31,993 nucleotides of DNA from an uncultured Collinsella sp. (GCA_900544205.1 UQUG01000016.1:1-31993), one strand, 5' to 3'. Shown: positions 7,775 through 15,849, counted from the stretch's first letter. The notes: generated by a model from the letters alone, not told the origin. Numbers and translations: made by a program.

Positions 7775-7937
7775 GGCCCCTCCCTTCGCCATCGGTGTCC
7801 CGGTCACGCGAAACACAACGGTCACGCCGCCGAAACAACTTGGAATCGCAATTGAGAACGTATCGTAACGCAGCGGAAATCGAGCCGTCACGGCACCGCT
7901 TTAACATCAGCAAAAAGCCCGATGAAAGGAGCCGGGC

Positions 7938-8132
7938 ATGACCACGCGCGAGGACGCCTACCCCTACCCCGGCGAGCAATACATCCTCTCGGTCGACCGC
8001 TATCAGATCGAGGTCATGGACCATTTGGACGAGCTCCCCGCCACGGGCGCCGTCATCTTCTGCACCTTCCCCAAGGTCCGCGATGGCGTCGGATACCCCG
8101 CCCGCGTCTTTGTGGTCTGCCCCGCGGCATAA
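7938..8132 (+). CDS. Short 64-residue protein resembling the C-terminal end of cyclase-family hydrolases
   Basis: 64 residues from ATG 7938, preceded by AAAGGAG at 7-nt spacing, so it looks translated. The sequence QIEVMDHLDELPATGAVIFC, followed by a TFPKVRDGVGYPARVF segment, resembles the last strands of the metal-dependent cyclase/kynurenine-formamidase-like family, which is normally over 200 residues. The HxGTHxD metal motif of that family is absent. An in-frame TGA at 7923 closes the frame upstream. It may be a decayed remnant that kept a ribosome site or a genuine mini-protein. The family assignment is from memory of the motif and is tentative. Confidence 0.55.
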   Translation: MTTREDAYPYPGEQYILSVDRYQIEVMDHLDELPATGAVIFCTFPKVRDGVGYPARVFVVCPAA

Positions 8133-8204
8133 GTTCCCATGCGTTTGTTCTTCTAAATTCCGCCTCCGGTGCACGCTACACGCCCCAGCGGCATACAATC
8201 CATC

Positions 8205-8232
8205 AGGCGCCCCGCACGCGGGCGCCTTTTTG
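8205..8232 (+). terminator. Intrinsic terminator before the PanE-like gene
   Basis: AGGCGCCC (8205-8212) pairs with GGGCGCCT (8220-8227), 8 bp with a 7-nt loop, followed by TTTTT. It follows the 64-residue gene and ends only about 17 nt before the PanE-like start at 8249. It could end the upstream transcript or act as an attenuator for the reductase; a TACAAT lies just upstream (8194-8199). Confidence 0.75.
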
Positions 8233-8248
8233 TGAGGAGATGATTCAC

Positions 8249-9163
8249 ATGCAGATCAACAAGGTCGCCTTTATCGGCAAGGGCGGCGTCGGCCTGCTCT
8301 ACGGCAGCATGATTGCCAAGGCCCTCGGCAATGACGCCGTCGAATACGTTATGGATGACGCCCGTTTTGAGCGTCACGCGGGCGATGCGCTCACCGTCAA
8401 CGGAAAGCCTTGCGATCTCACGTCCGTCCGCGCCAGCGAGGCAGCGCCCGCCGATCTGGTCATCCTGACGGTCAAGACCACCGGTCTCGACCAAGCACTC
8501 AAGACTATGGAGCGTGTCGTGGGACCCAACACGCTCATCGCCTCGCTGTGCAACGGCATTACGAGCGAGCAAAAGATTGCCGAGCGCTTTGGCTGGGAGC
8601 ACACCGTCCTGGGTATCTGCCAAGGCATGGACGCCGTGTTCCTCAACGGAGAGCTCACCTTTACCAATGCGGGCGAGATTCGCTTTGGCGCGGCAGCGGG
8701 CACCAAGCCCGCAACCGTTACCGCCATCGACGAGCTCTATACGCGCTGCGGCATCGCCCATACCGTCGAGAGCGACATTGCGCACCGCATGTGGGCCAAA
8801 CTCATGCTCAACGACGGCATCAACCAGACCTGCATGGCCTACGGCGGGACCTACGGAAGCGCCACGGAGCCGGGCTCCGAGCAGCGCCGCTGTTTTGTCT
8901 CCGCCATGAGCGAGACGCTTGCGGTTGCCAACGCCGAGGGCGTTGAGCTGACCGAGGCAGACCTGACGCAAATGGTGCACCTCATCGAGGGAATCGACCC
9001 CGCCGGTATGCCCTCGATGGCGCAGGACCGCATCGCACAACGAAAAACCGAAGTCGAGGAGTTCGCGGGCACCATTTGCCGCCTGGCCGCCAAACACGAT
9101 ATCCAAGTGCCGCAAAACGATTGGCTCTACCAGAGGATTCGCGAAATAGAAAGCAGCTGGTAG
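8249..9163 (+). CDS. Ketopantoate reductase family protein (PanE/ApbA)
   Basis: 304 residues. A GAGGAG ribosome site stands 8 nt before ATG 8249. N-terminal NADPH-binding VAFIGKGGVGLLYGSMI, then LVILTVKTTGLDQAL and ASLCNGITSEQKIAERF (the usual QNG/CNG segment), and a helical C-terminal domain with HRMWAKLMLNDGINQTCM (the family's K and N residues) and a DRIAQRKTEVEEFAG segment. In pantothenate synthesis PanE reduces 2-dehydropantoate to pantoate, but many paralogues act on other 2-keto acids, and no other pantothenate gene is nearby. The exact substrate is therefore open. Confidence 0.88.
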   Translation: MQINKVAFIGKGGVGLLYGSMIAKALGNDAVEYVMDDARFERHAGDALTVNGKPCDLTSVRASEAAPADLVILTVKTTGLDQALKTMERVVGPNTLIASLCNGITSEQKIAERFGWEHTVLGICQGMDAVFLNGELTFTNAGEIRFGAAAGTKPATVTAIDELYTRCGIAHTVESDIAHRMWAKLMLNDGINQTCMAYGGTYGSATEPGSEQRRCFVSAMSETLAVANAEGVELTEADLTQMVHLIEGIDPAGMPSMAQDRIAQRKTEVEEFAGTICRLAAKHDIQVPQNDWLYQRIREIESSW

Positions 9164-9198
9164 TGCTCGGCATACTGTAGCCAGCAGATCCAATGGCA

Positions 9199-9242
9199 AA
9201 GCCGCCGCAAGGGGCACTCCCCTCGCGGCGGCTTCCTTTTTC
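9199..9242 (+). terminator. Terminator after the PanE-like gene
   Basis: AAGCCGCCGC pairs with GCGGCGGCTT (10 bp; inner AGGGG/CCCCT also pairs), followed by CCTTTTTC. It lies about 35 nt after the stop at 9163. Confidence 0.85.
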
Positions 9243-9272
9243 ATCTTTGGCCAAAAATCAGCTTCACAACGG

Positions 9273-9479
9273 TTAGAGCTGCGACTCCGACGCCTGGTCC
9301 TCATCGTCGCGACAAAGGACTACACCTGCACTTCCCAGCAGCGCGGCCGCGATCAGCGCGCCGACCACGATAGGAGCAGCCCCGCATGTCCCCTGCATGC
9401 CCGCGACGAGCGCGGCCGTGGGACCAAGGCAGCCAAGCATCAACGCGACGGCGGCAACGGCGATATCTCGAGCATTCAC
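9273..9479 (-). CDS. Small membrane protein, 68 residues
   Basis: GTG start at 9479 with GGAGG 10 nt upstream. The product has two hydrophobic segments: IAVAAVALMLGCLGPTAALVA (about 6-26) and APIVVGALIAAALLGSAGVVL (about 34-54). The cytoplasmic-type tail is acidic (CRDDEDQASESQL). No family recognised. It runs opposite to the PanE-like gene, with its end close to that gene's terminator. Coding status rests on the ribosome site and the membrane-protein composition. Confidence 0.5.
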   Translation of the reverse strand: MNARDIAVAAVALMLGCLGPTAALVAGMQGTCGAAPIVVGALIAAALLGSAGVVLCRDDEDQASESQL

Positions 9480-9596
9480 AAGACCACTTCCTCCAAGAGA
9501 AAGACCTTATTTCTCATGAACTAGTGTGCCCCGCGCCCATATGCGCGACGTACCGTCACGGTAAGGGCTCTGTTAGCTCAGGCGCATACATAGAAC

Positions 9597-9640
9597 GGAC
9601 GTCTTTACGTTGCCCTAAAGCTCGGTAAAGACACCCGTCC
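9597..9640 (-). terminator. Likely terminator after the secreted 3D-like protein gene
   Basis: Minus strand: GTCTTTAC and GTAAAGAC pair, with outer GGAC/GTCC pairing, about 25 nt after the stop at 9666. Only a weak T-rich tail (TTCTAT) follows, so this is tentative. Confidence 0.45.
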
Positions 9641-9665
9641 GCCAAATATCCGTGATGCAGAAAAA

Positions 9666-10430
9666 TTACCAACCGGTGTAGTAGTCGGTGGTTCCGGCAG
9701 CGCAGCCGGAGTCATAGACCTTGCAATCACCCTTGGAGCCCGTAAAGGTCGAGCCCTGGGCCATATCGCCCGCGGCAACAACGTAATAGCCGTCGGAATC
9801 GCGCCAGAAGCCCTCAGAATCCTGAGTCCATTCGCCCGTGCGATAGTGATAAAGCACATTGCTGCTGTAATAGGTCTCGCGGCGCCCGTTGTAGTTATTG
9901 ACACCCGCAGAGCGCGTCAGGCCCGATCCGTTCGTGCAGGACGCGGCAGACGCGTAGGACGGAGTGTAACCGGCGTTGTAGTACGAAGCCTCGGCAGCCT
10001 CCGCCTCGGCGGCAGCCTCGAGCGCTTCGCGCTTGGCATCCTCAAGCGCAGTGCGCAGCTCATCGAGCTCGGTCGACTTGGCGTCGACCTCCCCCATCGT
10101 CAACAGGCTACCCGCACCGTCGATGCAACCCTGCAGCACAGCACGCTCGTCATCGGTAGCATAGTCGCCATACATATTCATAATGATCTGAGCGCGCATC
10201 TCAAGGGAATCGCGCTTGGCCTCCATCGAGGCGTTCCACTCCTGCATAGAGCCATAACCGTCGCCGCGGTAGTCGACAGGCTGCACCAGAGTCGCCTCGG
10301 ACGGCGTAGATCCGACCGTATCGGATAGTGTTACCGCGTGGGCATCAGTTGCACCGGCGCCCGCCAAAAGTGCCACGGTCAGAGCGGCGGAAAGGGCGGC
10401 GGCTTTCGGTTTTCGTGAATCGATCCTCAT
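9666..10430 (-). CDS. Secreted protein with coiled-coil region and C-terminal 3D-like domain
   Basis: 254 residues from ATG 10430 (GGAGG 11 nt upstream). Signal peptide: RKPKAAALSAALTVALLAGAG ending near DAHA. Residues about 70-160 are charged and alanine-rich (KSTELDELRTALEDAKREAL), predicted helical or coiled coil. The last 70 residues contain YYSSNVLYHYRTGEWTQDSE, VVAAGDMAQGS and KVYDSGCAAGTTDYYTGW. The spaced aspartates and the pattern hydrophobic-QGS-VYDsGca-D resemble the 3D double-psi-barrel domain of cell-wall-active proteins. Assignment of the fold is by motif resemblance only. A cell-wall role is plausible. It stands alone between metY and the small membrane protein. Confidence 0.75.
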   Translation of the reverse strand: MRIDSRKPKAAALSAALTVALLAGAGATDAHAVTLSDTVGSTPSEATLVQPVDYRGDGYGSMQEWNASMEAKRDSLEMRAQIIMNMYGDYATDDERAVLQGCIDGAGSLLTMGEVDAKSTELDELRTALEDAKREALEAAAEAEAAEASYYNAGYTPSYASAASCTNGSGLTRSAGVNNYNGRRETYYSSNVLYHYRTGEWTQDSEGFWRDSDGYYVVAAGDMAQGSTFTGSKGDCKVYDSGCAAGTTDYYTGW

Positions 10431-10641
10431 GTAGCTAGAAACCTCCGTAGTGCGTTTTTGCTGCGTTTGAGCTGCGTGTGATTCGATCGCGCTGCATAGT
10501 AACCCGAGCAAATCGCGACCTGCGGTTTTACTCAAAAGGCGCACGTCAATTGCGTAAAACTCACATCCTCTCAACAGGAGTTTTCCACATCTCGATTGCA
10601 TAAAGCGTGTCAAAAACCCTGTTTTTGCGCCCGCTCTATGC

Positions 10642-10680
10642 AAAAAAGACGCCTGTGCAACCATTGTTCGCACAGGCGCC
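10642..10680 (-). terminator. Intrinsic terminator of metY
   Basis: Minus strand: GCGCCTGTGC pairs with GCACAGGCGT around a short loop, followed by TTTTTTG. It lies about 60 nt after the metY stop at 10743. The remaining part of the gap 10431-10742 is the leader of the secreted protein gene; I see no convincing promoter hexamers there. Confidence 0.88.
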
Positions 10681-10742
10681 TTGAGCAGGCATTTTATGCA
10701 GTTATACCTATCGAGTCGCAAGGGGTCCTTGCACAAGTCGCC

Positions 10743-12053
10743 TTACTCGTCCAGCGCGGCGAAGGCCTGCTTCAGATCCCAAATGATATCCTCGGCGTTC
10801 TCGGTACCGATGGAAAGACGGATCGTGGAGGACGTGATGTTCTGCTCGGCGAGCTCCTCGGCAGAGAGCTGAGAGTGCGTGGTGGTAGCCGGGTGCACGA
10901 CGAGCGACTTGACGTCGGCCACGTTGGCGAGCAGCGAGAACACCTGCAGATGATCAATGAACTTCCAGGCGGCCTCCTGGCCACCCTTAATCTCAAAGGT
11001 AAAGATCGAGGCACCGCCGTTGGGGAAATACTGCTTGTAGAGCTCATGGTCGGGGTGCTCGGGCAAGCTCGGGTGGTTCACCTTGGCAACGTGGCTGTCG
11101 CCGGCAAGGAACTCAACGACCTTCTTGGTGTTCTCGACATGACGGTCAACGCGCAGCGACAGGGTCTCGGTGCCCTGGAGCAGAATCCAGGCGTTGAACG
11201 GGCTGATGCAGGCGCCCTCGTCACGCAGCAAGATAGCGCGGACATAGGTCGCGAAGGCGGCGGGACCGGCAGCCTCGGCAAACGAGACGCCATGGTAGGA
11301 GGGGTTGGGCTCAGCGATCTGGGCGTACTTTCCGCTCGCCTTCCAATCGAAGTTACCGCCGTCGACGATCACACCGCCCAGCGAGGTGCCGTGGCCGCCG
11401 ATGAACTTGGTTGCGGAGTGGACGACGATGTTGGCACCATGCTCCAGCGGACGGAACAGATACGGGGTGCCGAAGGTGTTGTCGACGACAACCGGTAAAC
11501 CGTGCTTCTTGGCGATCTCGGAGATGGCGTCGATATTGGGGATGTCAGAATTGGGGTTGCCGAGCGTCTCGAGGTAGATGACCGTGGTGTTGTCCTTGAT
11601 GGCGCCCTCGACCTCGTCCAGGTTGTGGGCATCGACGAAGGTGGTCTCGACGCCAAACTGGGAGAGCGTGTGCTCCAGCAGGTTGTAGGAACCGCCGTAG
11701 ATGGTCTTCTGAGCCACCACGTGGTCACCGGCCTGGGCAAGAGCCTGCAGGGTATAGGTGATGGCAGCAGCACCGGAGGCAACGGCAAGACCTGCCACAC
11801 CACCCTCGAGCGCGGCGATACGGTCCTCGAAGACGCCCTGGGTGGAGTTGGTCAGACGGCCGTAGATGTTACCGGCGTCGGCAAGACCAAAGCGGTCGGC
11901 GGCGTGCTGGGAGTTGCGGAACACATAGCTCGTGGTCTGGTAGATAGGCACGGCGCGGGAGTCGGATGCGGGATCGGCGCTCTCCTGGCCAACGTGAAGC
12001 TGCAGGGTATCGAAACCAAAGGTGTGCTCGGGGTTGTTGATGAACTGGCTCAT
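10743..12053 (-). CDS. metY: O-acetylhomoserine sulfhydrylase (aminocarboxypropyltransferase)
   Basis: 436 residues, typical for MetY. A cytoplasmic PLP enzyme that makes homocysteine from O-acetylhomoserine and sulfide. Seen: FGFDTLQLHVGQ at the start, YGRLTNSTQ, VASGAAAITYTL, TIYGGSYNL, VVVDNTFGTPYL and the PLP lysine in SATKFIGGHG (Lys216). The insertion after this lysine and the length favour MetY over the shorter MetB/MetC type. AAGGAG is 7 nt from the ATG. It is divergent from a LysR gene, and its leader carries a strong promoter and a possible cysteine-containing leader peptide. Confidence 0.96.
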   Translation of the reverse strand: MSQFINNPEHTFGFDTLQLHVGQESADPASDSRAVPIYQTTSYVFRNSQHAADRFGLADAGNIYGRLTNSTQGVFEDRIAALEGGVAGLAVASGAAAITYTLQALAQAGDHVVAQKTIYGGSYNLLEHTLSQFGVETTFVDAHNLDEVEGAIKDNTTVIYLETLGNPNSDIPNIDAISEIAKKHGLPVVVDNTFGTPYLFRPLEHGANIVVHSATKFIGGHGTSLGGVIVDGGNFDWKASGKYAQIAEPNPSYHGVSFAEAAGPAAFATYVRAILLRDEGACISPFNAWILLQGTETLSLRVDRHVENTKKVVEFLAGDSHVAKVNHPSLPEHPDHELYKQYFPNGGASIFTFEIKGGQEAAWKFIDHLQVFSLLANVADVKSLVVHPATTTHSQLSAEELAEQNITSSTIRLSIGTENAEDIIWDLKQAFAALDE

Positions 12054-12115
12054 GATGATCTCCTTGATCGAACAAAAGTAAATTAATTAGAGAGAAGTAA
12101 GTCGCTGTCTCCTGA

Positions 12116-12169
12116 TCACGCCGACGGGCGCAAACAGGAGCCCGGCATTCGTCTTGGTAAGCAATTCAT
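12116..12169 (-). CDS. Putative 17-residue leader peptide upstream of metY
   Basis: ATG at 12169 with AAAGGAGG 7 nt upstream encodes MNCLPRRMPGSCLRPSA then TGA at 12116-12118. It lies inside the metY leader, 62 nt before the metY start. The coding region overlaps two mutually exclusive hairpins: CGGGC/GCCCG (12140-12144 with 12125-12129) and CTCCTG/CAGGAG (12135-12140 with 12109-12114). Cys codons occur at positions 3 and 12, the second inside the stem region. This is compatible with translation-dependent control by cysteine supply. No U-tract terminator is visible, so the mechanism is uncertain. Confidence 0.55.
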   Translation of the reverse strand: MNCLPRRMPGSCLRPSA

Positions 12170-12237
12170 ATGCGGGCCTCCTTTCGCATCCCGGTTCCGT
12201 GGTCGGTTTAATTACCTACCGCCTTTGTGTGTTTTGA

Positions 12238-12266
12238 ATAGTACGAGCATTGTTTCGCTCGGTCAA
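12238..12266 (-). promoter_or_regulatory. Sigma-70-type promoter of metY
   Basis: Minus strand: TTGACC (12261-12266), 17-bp spacer, TACTAT (12238-12243). The spacer contains the inverted repeat GAGC...GCTC. The predicted start near 12231 gives a leader of about 180 nt containing the leader peptide. Confidence 0.75.
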
Positions 12267-12286
12267 TCACTTAAAAGCGCTAACCT

Positions 12287-12307
12287 GTTATCGGTTTTAT
12301 AGATAAC
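12287..12307 (+). promoter_or_regulatory. LysR-type regulator binding box (ATC-N9-GAT)
   Basis: GTTATC, 9 nt, GATAAC: a perfect inverted repeat with the classic LTTR spacing. Its centre is about 66 bp upstream of the predicted metY start site, the usual position of an LTTR recognition site, and it ends 19 bp before the LysR start codon at 12327. It would serve both autoregulation and metY control. Confidence 0.7.
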
Positions 12308-12326
12308 GCTCGAAAGGACGGCGCCG

Positions 12327-13229
12327 ATGACCCTCCAGCAGCTTCGTTTCCTGATCGCCGTAGCAGAGTCCGGCTCAATCAATGCCGCAGCTCAACGCCT
12401 CTATACCGCTCAGTCCAACATCTCAAACGCCGTCAAAAGCCTGGAACAGGAGCTCCACCTGGAGATCTTTACGCGCTCCAGCCGCGGCGTCACGCTCACC
12501 AACGACGGCACCGAGCTTTTGGGCTATGCGCGCCAGGTCGTAGAGCAGGCCGACATGCTCGAGGCGCGCTACGAGGACGGCGGCACCCCGCAAGCCCGCC
12601 TCGCCATTTCCGCCCAGCACTACGCCTTTTCGGTCGAGGCCTTTGTCAACGTGGTCGAGCGCTGCCGCGACAGCAAGTTCGAGTTCATCATGCGCGAGAC
12701 CACCACATCGCAGATCATCGATGACGTCCGCGCATTTCGCAGCGATATCGGCATTCTGTATCTGGATGACTTTAACGCCCGCGTTCTGCAGAAGGCCTTC
12801 GCCGATGCCCGCGCAAGCTTCCATTCCCTCTTCGACGCGACGGTCCACGTCTTCGTTAGCGAGCGCCACCCGCTCGCACGCCGCCCTCAGCTGTCCCTTG
12901 CCGACCTTACACCCTATACGCGCTACAGCTTTGAGCAAGGCACCTCGAACTCCTTCTATTACGCCGAGGAACCTTTTAGCTATATCCCTTGCGACCGCAA
13001 CATACGAATCTCGGACCGCGGAACACTTACTAACTTACTTATCACGTCGAACGGTTACACCCTGTCGACCGGTGTCCTCTCCAATGAAATGCAATGGGGT
13101 ATGGCATCGATCCCGTTAGCAGACGCCCCAACGATGCACATAGGCTACATCATGCATAACGATCGCAAGCCCTCTTCCCTCTTGCAGCAATACCTCGACG
13201 AGCTCAACCGCATCATCCATGCCAACTAA
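12327..13229 (+). CDS. LysR-family transcriptional regulator, divergent from metY
   Basis: 300 residues. N-terminal winged helix-turn-helix: LQQLRFLIAVAESGSINAAA, QRLYTAQSNISNAVKSLEQE, LFTRSSRGVTLTNDG-type region (here IFTRSSRGVTLT). A LysR substrate-binding domain follows from about residue 90 (ARLAISAQHYAFSVEAFVNV). AAAGGA precedes the ATG. Divergent arrangement with metY and the shared ATC-N9-GAT box suggest it senses a sulfur metabolite such as O-acetylhomoserine or O-acetylserine and activates metY; the ligand is inference. Confidence 0.93.
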   Translation: MTLQQLRFLIAVAESGSINAAAQRLYTAQSNISNAVKSLEQELHLEIFTRSSRGVTLTNDGTELLGYARQVVEQADMLEARYEDGGTPQARLAISAQHYAFSVEAFVNVVERCRDSKFEFIMRETTTSQIIDDVRAFRSDIGILYLDDFNARVLQKAFADARASFHSLFDATVHVFVSERHPLARRPQLSLADLTPYTRYSFEQGTSNSFYYAEEPFSYIPCDRNIRISDRGTLTNLLITSNGYTLSTGVLSNEMQWGMASIPLADAPTMHIGYIMHNDRKPSSLLQQYLDELNRIIHAN

Positions 13230-13328
13230 CTGTCGAAAGACGGGGTAGAAATCGTAGATTGCTAGCCCCCGGCGGGCATGGCGCTACAATGGTCACTCAC
13301 ACGAAACGTACCCAACGAAAGGAAGCCC

Positions 13329-13814
13329 GTGAAGGTCATCATCTATACCGACGGCTCGGCCCGATCAAATCCGGGACGCGGCGGCTACGGCGCCGTGCTC
13401 AAATACACCAACCCCGCCGGCAAGACCTTTACCTCCGAGCTTTCGCGCGGCTACGCCAAGACCACCAACAACCGCATGGAGCTCATGGCCGTTATCGTGG
13501 CGCTCGAGGCACTTAACCGCCCCTGCGAGGTCGAGGTCCATTCCGATTCGCAGTACGTCGTCAACGCCTTTAACAAGCACTGGATCGACGGCTGGAAAAA
13601 GCGCGGATGGAAAACCGCCAACAAGCAGCCCGTCAAGAACCGCGACCTGTGGGAGCGCCTACTCACTGCCAAAAGCAAGCACAAGGTTGAGTTCATCTGG
13701 GTTAAGGGTCACGCCGGTCACGAGCTCAACGAACGCTGCGATGAGCTCGCCACCACGGCGGCCGACGGCAGCAACCTCGATATCGACGCCGGCTTTAACG
13801 AGAGCGACCTGTAA
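13329..13814 (+). CDS. rnhA: Ribonuclease HI
   Basis: 161 residues from GTG 13329, which follows AAAGGAAG by 5 nt; an upstream ATG at 13278 would add 17 residues with no ribosome site. It degrades the RNA strand of RNA-DNA hybrids. Catalytic residues are in place: Asp8 (YTDGSARSNPG), Glu51 (NRMELMAVI), Asp73 (VHSDSQYV) and Asp138 (NERCDELA); His127 is in the usual KGHAGHELN motif. The basic handle WKKRGWKTANKQPVKNRDLW is present, so it is the E. coli type. Confidence 0.95.
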   Translation: MKVIIYTDGSARSNPGRGGYGAVLKYTNPAGKTFTSELSRGYAKTTNNRMELMAVIVALEALNRPCEVEVHSDSQYVVNAFNKHWIDGWKKRGWKTANKQPVKNRDLWERLLTAKSKHKVEFIWVKGHAGHELNERCDELATTAADGSNLDIDAGFNESDL

Positions 13815-13887
13815 TAGCGTTTTCGCGCAGCTTTATATCCCCACGCGCTACACTCATCCTGTAGACCAAACAACGCAAGGGGGACGT

Positions 13888-14994
13888 ATGCTGCGCATCG
13901 CGACCATCGGCACATCCATGATCACAGACGACTTTATCCAAGTCGTCAACGCCAACGACCAAGCCGCGTTTGTGGGCACGCTTTCACGCGATGCCAATCG
14001 CGGTGCCGCCTTTACCGCCGAGCGCGGTGGCGAGCGAAACTTTACTTCACTCGATGAGCTCGCGGCAGCCGCCGACGTCGACGCCGTCTATATCGGCAGC
14101 CCTAACGCGCTTCACTACGAGCAGGCCCTTGCCTGCATCGCCGGTGGCAAGCACGTCATCGTCGAGAAGCCCTTCTGCGCCACCGAAGCGCAGGCGCTGG
14201 AAGTCTTCCGCGCTGCCGAGGCAGCAGGTGTCGTGGCCCTCGAGGCCATGCGTCCCCTCCACGACCCCGCCTTCCACGCCATCGAGGACGCCCTGGGCGA
14301 GATCGCCCCCATCCGCCGCGCCTCATTGCGCTTTGGCAAATATTCCTCGCGCTACAACGAGATTCTCGCGGGACGCGCCACCAATATCTTCGACTGCAAT
14401 ATGGCATCGGGTTCCCTCATGGACATTGGCGTCTACGCCGTCGAGCCCATGGTCGAGATTTTCGGCATGCCCTCCGGCCTTACGAGCATGACTACTCTGC
14501 TCGACCCCACCACGCGACAGCTCACGCACGGCCCCATCGACGGCTGCGGTTCCATCCTCGCCAGCTATGGCGGAGGCCGCATCTCCGTCGAGCTCGCGCA
14601 CTCCAAAATTACGAATGACCTACTGCCCTCGCAGATCGAAGGCGAGCGTGGCACTATCCAGATTGACCATCTGTCAACGCCCCGCAACGTCCGCATCGAC
14701 TATCGCGGCGACGTCGTACGCGGCTCGGCGACCGAGGCGCCGCGCGAACAGGGCGACAACGGCCGCGTGCTCGACCTGCCCAAATCGAGCAACACCATGG
14801 AATACGAACTCACAGACTTTATCACCGCCATCGGCGGCATCGATAACGTCAAGGAAGAGATTTGGGAGACCCCGGCGGGACGCCACGAGCTTGGCCACTA
14901 CCGCGATGTCACGCTCGTCTCACTACGCATCATGGATGCCGTGCGTCAGCAGGCCGGCATAACCTTCCCGGCCGACGCAGGCAAGCAGGCATAG
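13888..14994 (+). CDS. Gfo/Idh/MocA family oxidoreductase
   Basis: 368 residues. AAGGGGG stands 4 nt before ATG 13888. N-terminal Rossmann domain (LRIATIGTSMITDDFIQVV), then VDAVYIGSPNALHYEQALA, HVIVEKPFCATEAQALE (EKP motif) and, in the C-terminal domain, SLMDIGVYAVEPMVEIFG. An NAD(P)-dependent dehydrogenase of unknown substrate. The acylphosphatase start codon lies 2 nt after its stop, so the two are probably co-transcribed and translationally coupled. Confidence 0.9.
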   Translation: MLRIATIGTSMITDDFIQVVNANDQAAFVGTLSRDANRGAAFTAERGGERNFTSLDELAAAADVDAVYIGSPNALHYEQALACIAGGKHVIVEKPFCATEAQALEVFRAAEAAGVVALEAMRPLHDPAFHAIEDALGEIAPIRRASLRFGKYSSRYNEILAGRATNIFDCNMASGSLMDIGVYAVEPMVEIFGMPSGLTSMTTLLDPTTRQLTHGPIDGCGSILASYGGGRISVELAHSKITNDLLPSQIEGERGTIQIDHLSTPRNVRIDYRGDVVRGSATEAPREQGDNGRVLDLPKSSNTMEYELTDFITAIGGIDNVKEEIWETPAGRHELGHYRDVTLVSLRIMDAVRQQAGITFPADAGKQA

Positions 14995-14996
14995 CG

Positions 14997-15407
14997 ATGG
15001 GCCTCTTCGATACGTTCTTCTCCAGCGTCACCGGCGGCAGTCGAGAGCCTCAAAAACCGTCAAACGTCGAGCTCGAGCTGCGCCGCAGGCTTACCGTGCT
15101 TGCAAGCGACGAGGCCACTCAAGACACTCCCCTGCGTTATTTCCTGCGCTGGGCGGGGCAAGTCCAAGGCGTTGGTTTTCGCTTTACCAACACCAACCTC
15201 GCGCAGGCACGCGCACTCACCGGCTGGGTGCGTAACATGGAAGACGGCTCAGTCGAGATGGAGATACAGGGAGCTCCGGCAAACATCCTATCTCATCTCG
15301 AGGCGCTTCATGCCTCCTACGAGCGCATGGGAACGCGTTTTCGCCTCGTAGACGCCCAGGCCCGAGCCCCACTTGCCAATGAAGACGGTTTCAGTCCTCA
15401 TTATTAG
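14997..15407 (+). CDS. acyP: Acylphosphatase with N-terminal extension
   Basis: 136 residues; classic acylphosphatases have about 90-100. The domain occupies roughly 45-136. Catalytic Arg62 lies in GQVQGVGFRF and catalytic Asn80 in GWVRNMEDGSVEM. The first 45 residues (MGLFDTFFSSVTGGS..., then basic LRRRLTVLASDEATQ) form an extension of unknown function. No strong ribosome site precedes the ATG; the upstream stop is 2 nt away, so coupling is likely. It hydrolyses acyl phosphates such as carbamoyl phosphate in vitro; the physiological role is generally unclear. Confidence 0.92.
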   Translation: MGLFDTFFSSVTGGSREPQKPSNVELELRRRLTVLASDEATQDTPLRYFLRWAGQVQGVGFRFTNTNLAQARALTGWVRNMEDGSVEMEIQGAPANILSHLEALHASYERMGTRFRLVDAQARAPLANEDGFSPHY

Positions 15408-15468
15408 TATTGTGTGCTAAATACGGTATCATTTACCTACGACCGTTAATAGAAAAGAGGCGAGGCGC

Positions 15469-15849
15469 ATGGCGGTGCAAAGAAGGAATACCAGGCAGCG
15501 AAAGCTGGTTCTTGACGCCGTGCGCCAAAGCTATAACCATCCCACCGCCGACGAAATCTACAACGTCGTGCGCGCGCAGGATGACAAAATCAGCCGCGGT
15601 ACGGTCTACCGCAATCTCAATCTCTTGGCCGACGCAGGCGAAATCCTCTCCATCAAGACGCCGGGCGGCAGCCGCTTCGATCGCACGATCGAGCCGCATG
15701 CACATATCATCTGCACCTCATGCAGCCGCGTCATCGACGTACCGCTCCCCTTCGATGCCCAGCTCGACGCCAAAGCGTCCGAGCAAATCGGCTGGCACGT
15801 CACGTCGCACTACACCATCTTCGAGGGTCTCTGCCCCGACTGCCGGTAG
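15469..15849 (+). CDS. Fur-family metal- or peroxide-responsive repressor
   Basis: 126 residues. Winged helix at 5-75 (RNTRQRKLVLDAVRQ, SRGTVYRNLNLLADAGEI) and a dimerisation domain with HAHIICTSCSRVIDVPL. The two CxxC motifs (Cys82/85 and Cys122/125) form the structural zinc site. It is short for Fur and closer in length to PerR/Zur types. The typical regulatory His/Asp residues are only partly visible (DRTIEPHAHI). Which metal or signal it senses cannot be told from sequence alone. No recognised Fur/PerR box upstream. Confidence 0.92.
   Translation: MAVQRRNTRQRKLVLDAVRQSYNHPTADEIYNVVRAQDDKISRGTVYRNLNLLADAGEILSIKTPGGSRFDRTIEPHAHIICTSCSRVIDVPLPFDAQLDAKASEQIGWHVTSHYTIFEGLCPDCR

Noticed and set aside
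12054..12240. SAM riboswitch (S-box) in the metY leader.
   Set aside because: No S-box core or kink-turn sequence was recognisable; the leader is better described by a short ORF and two small alternative stems.
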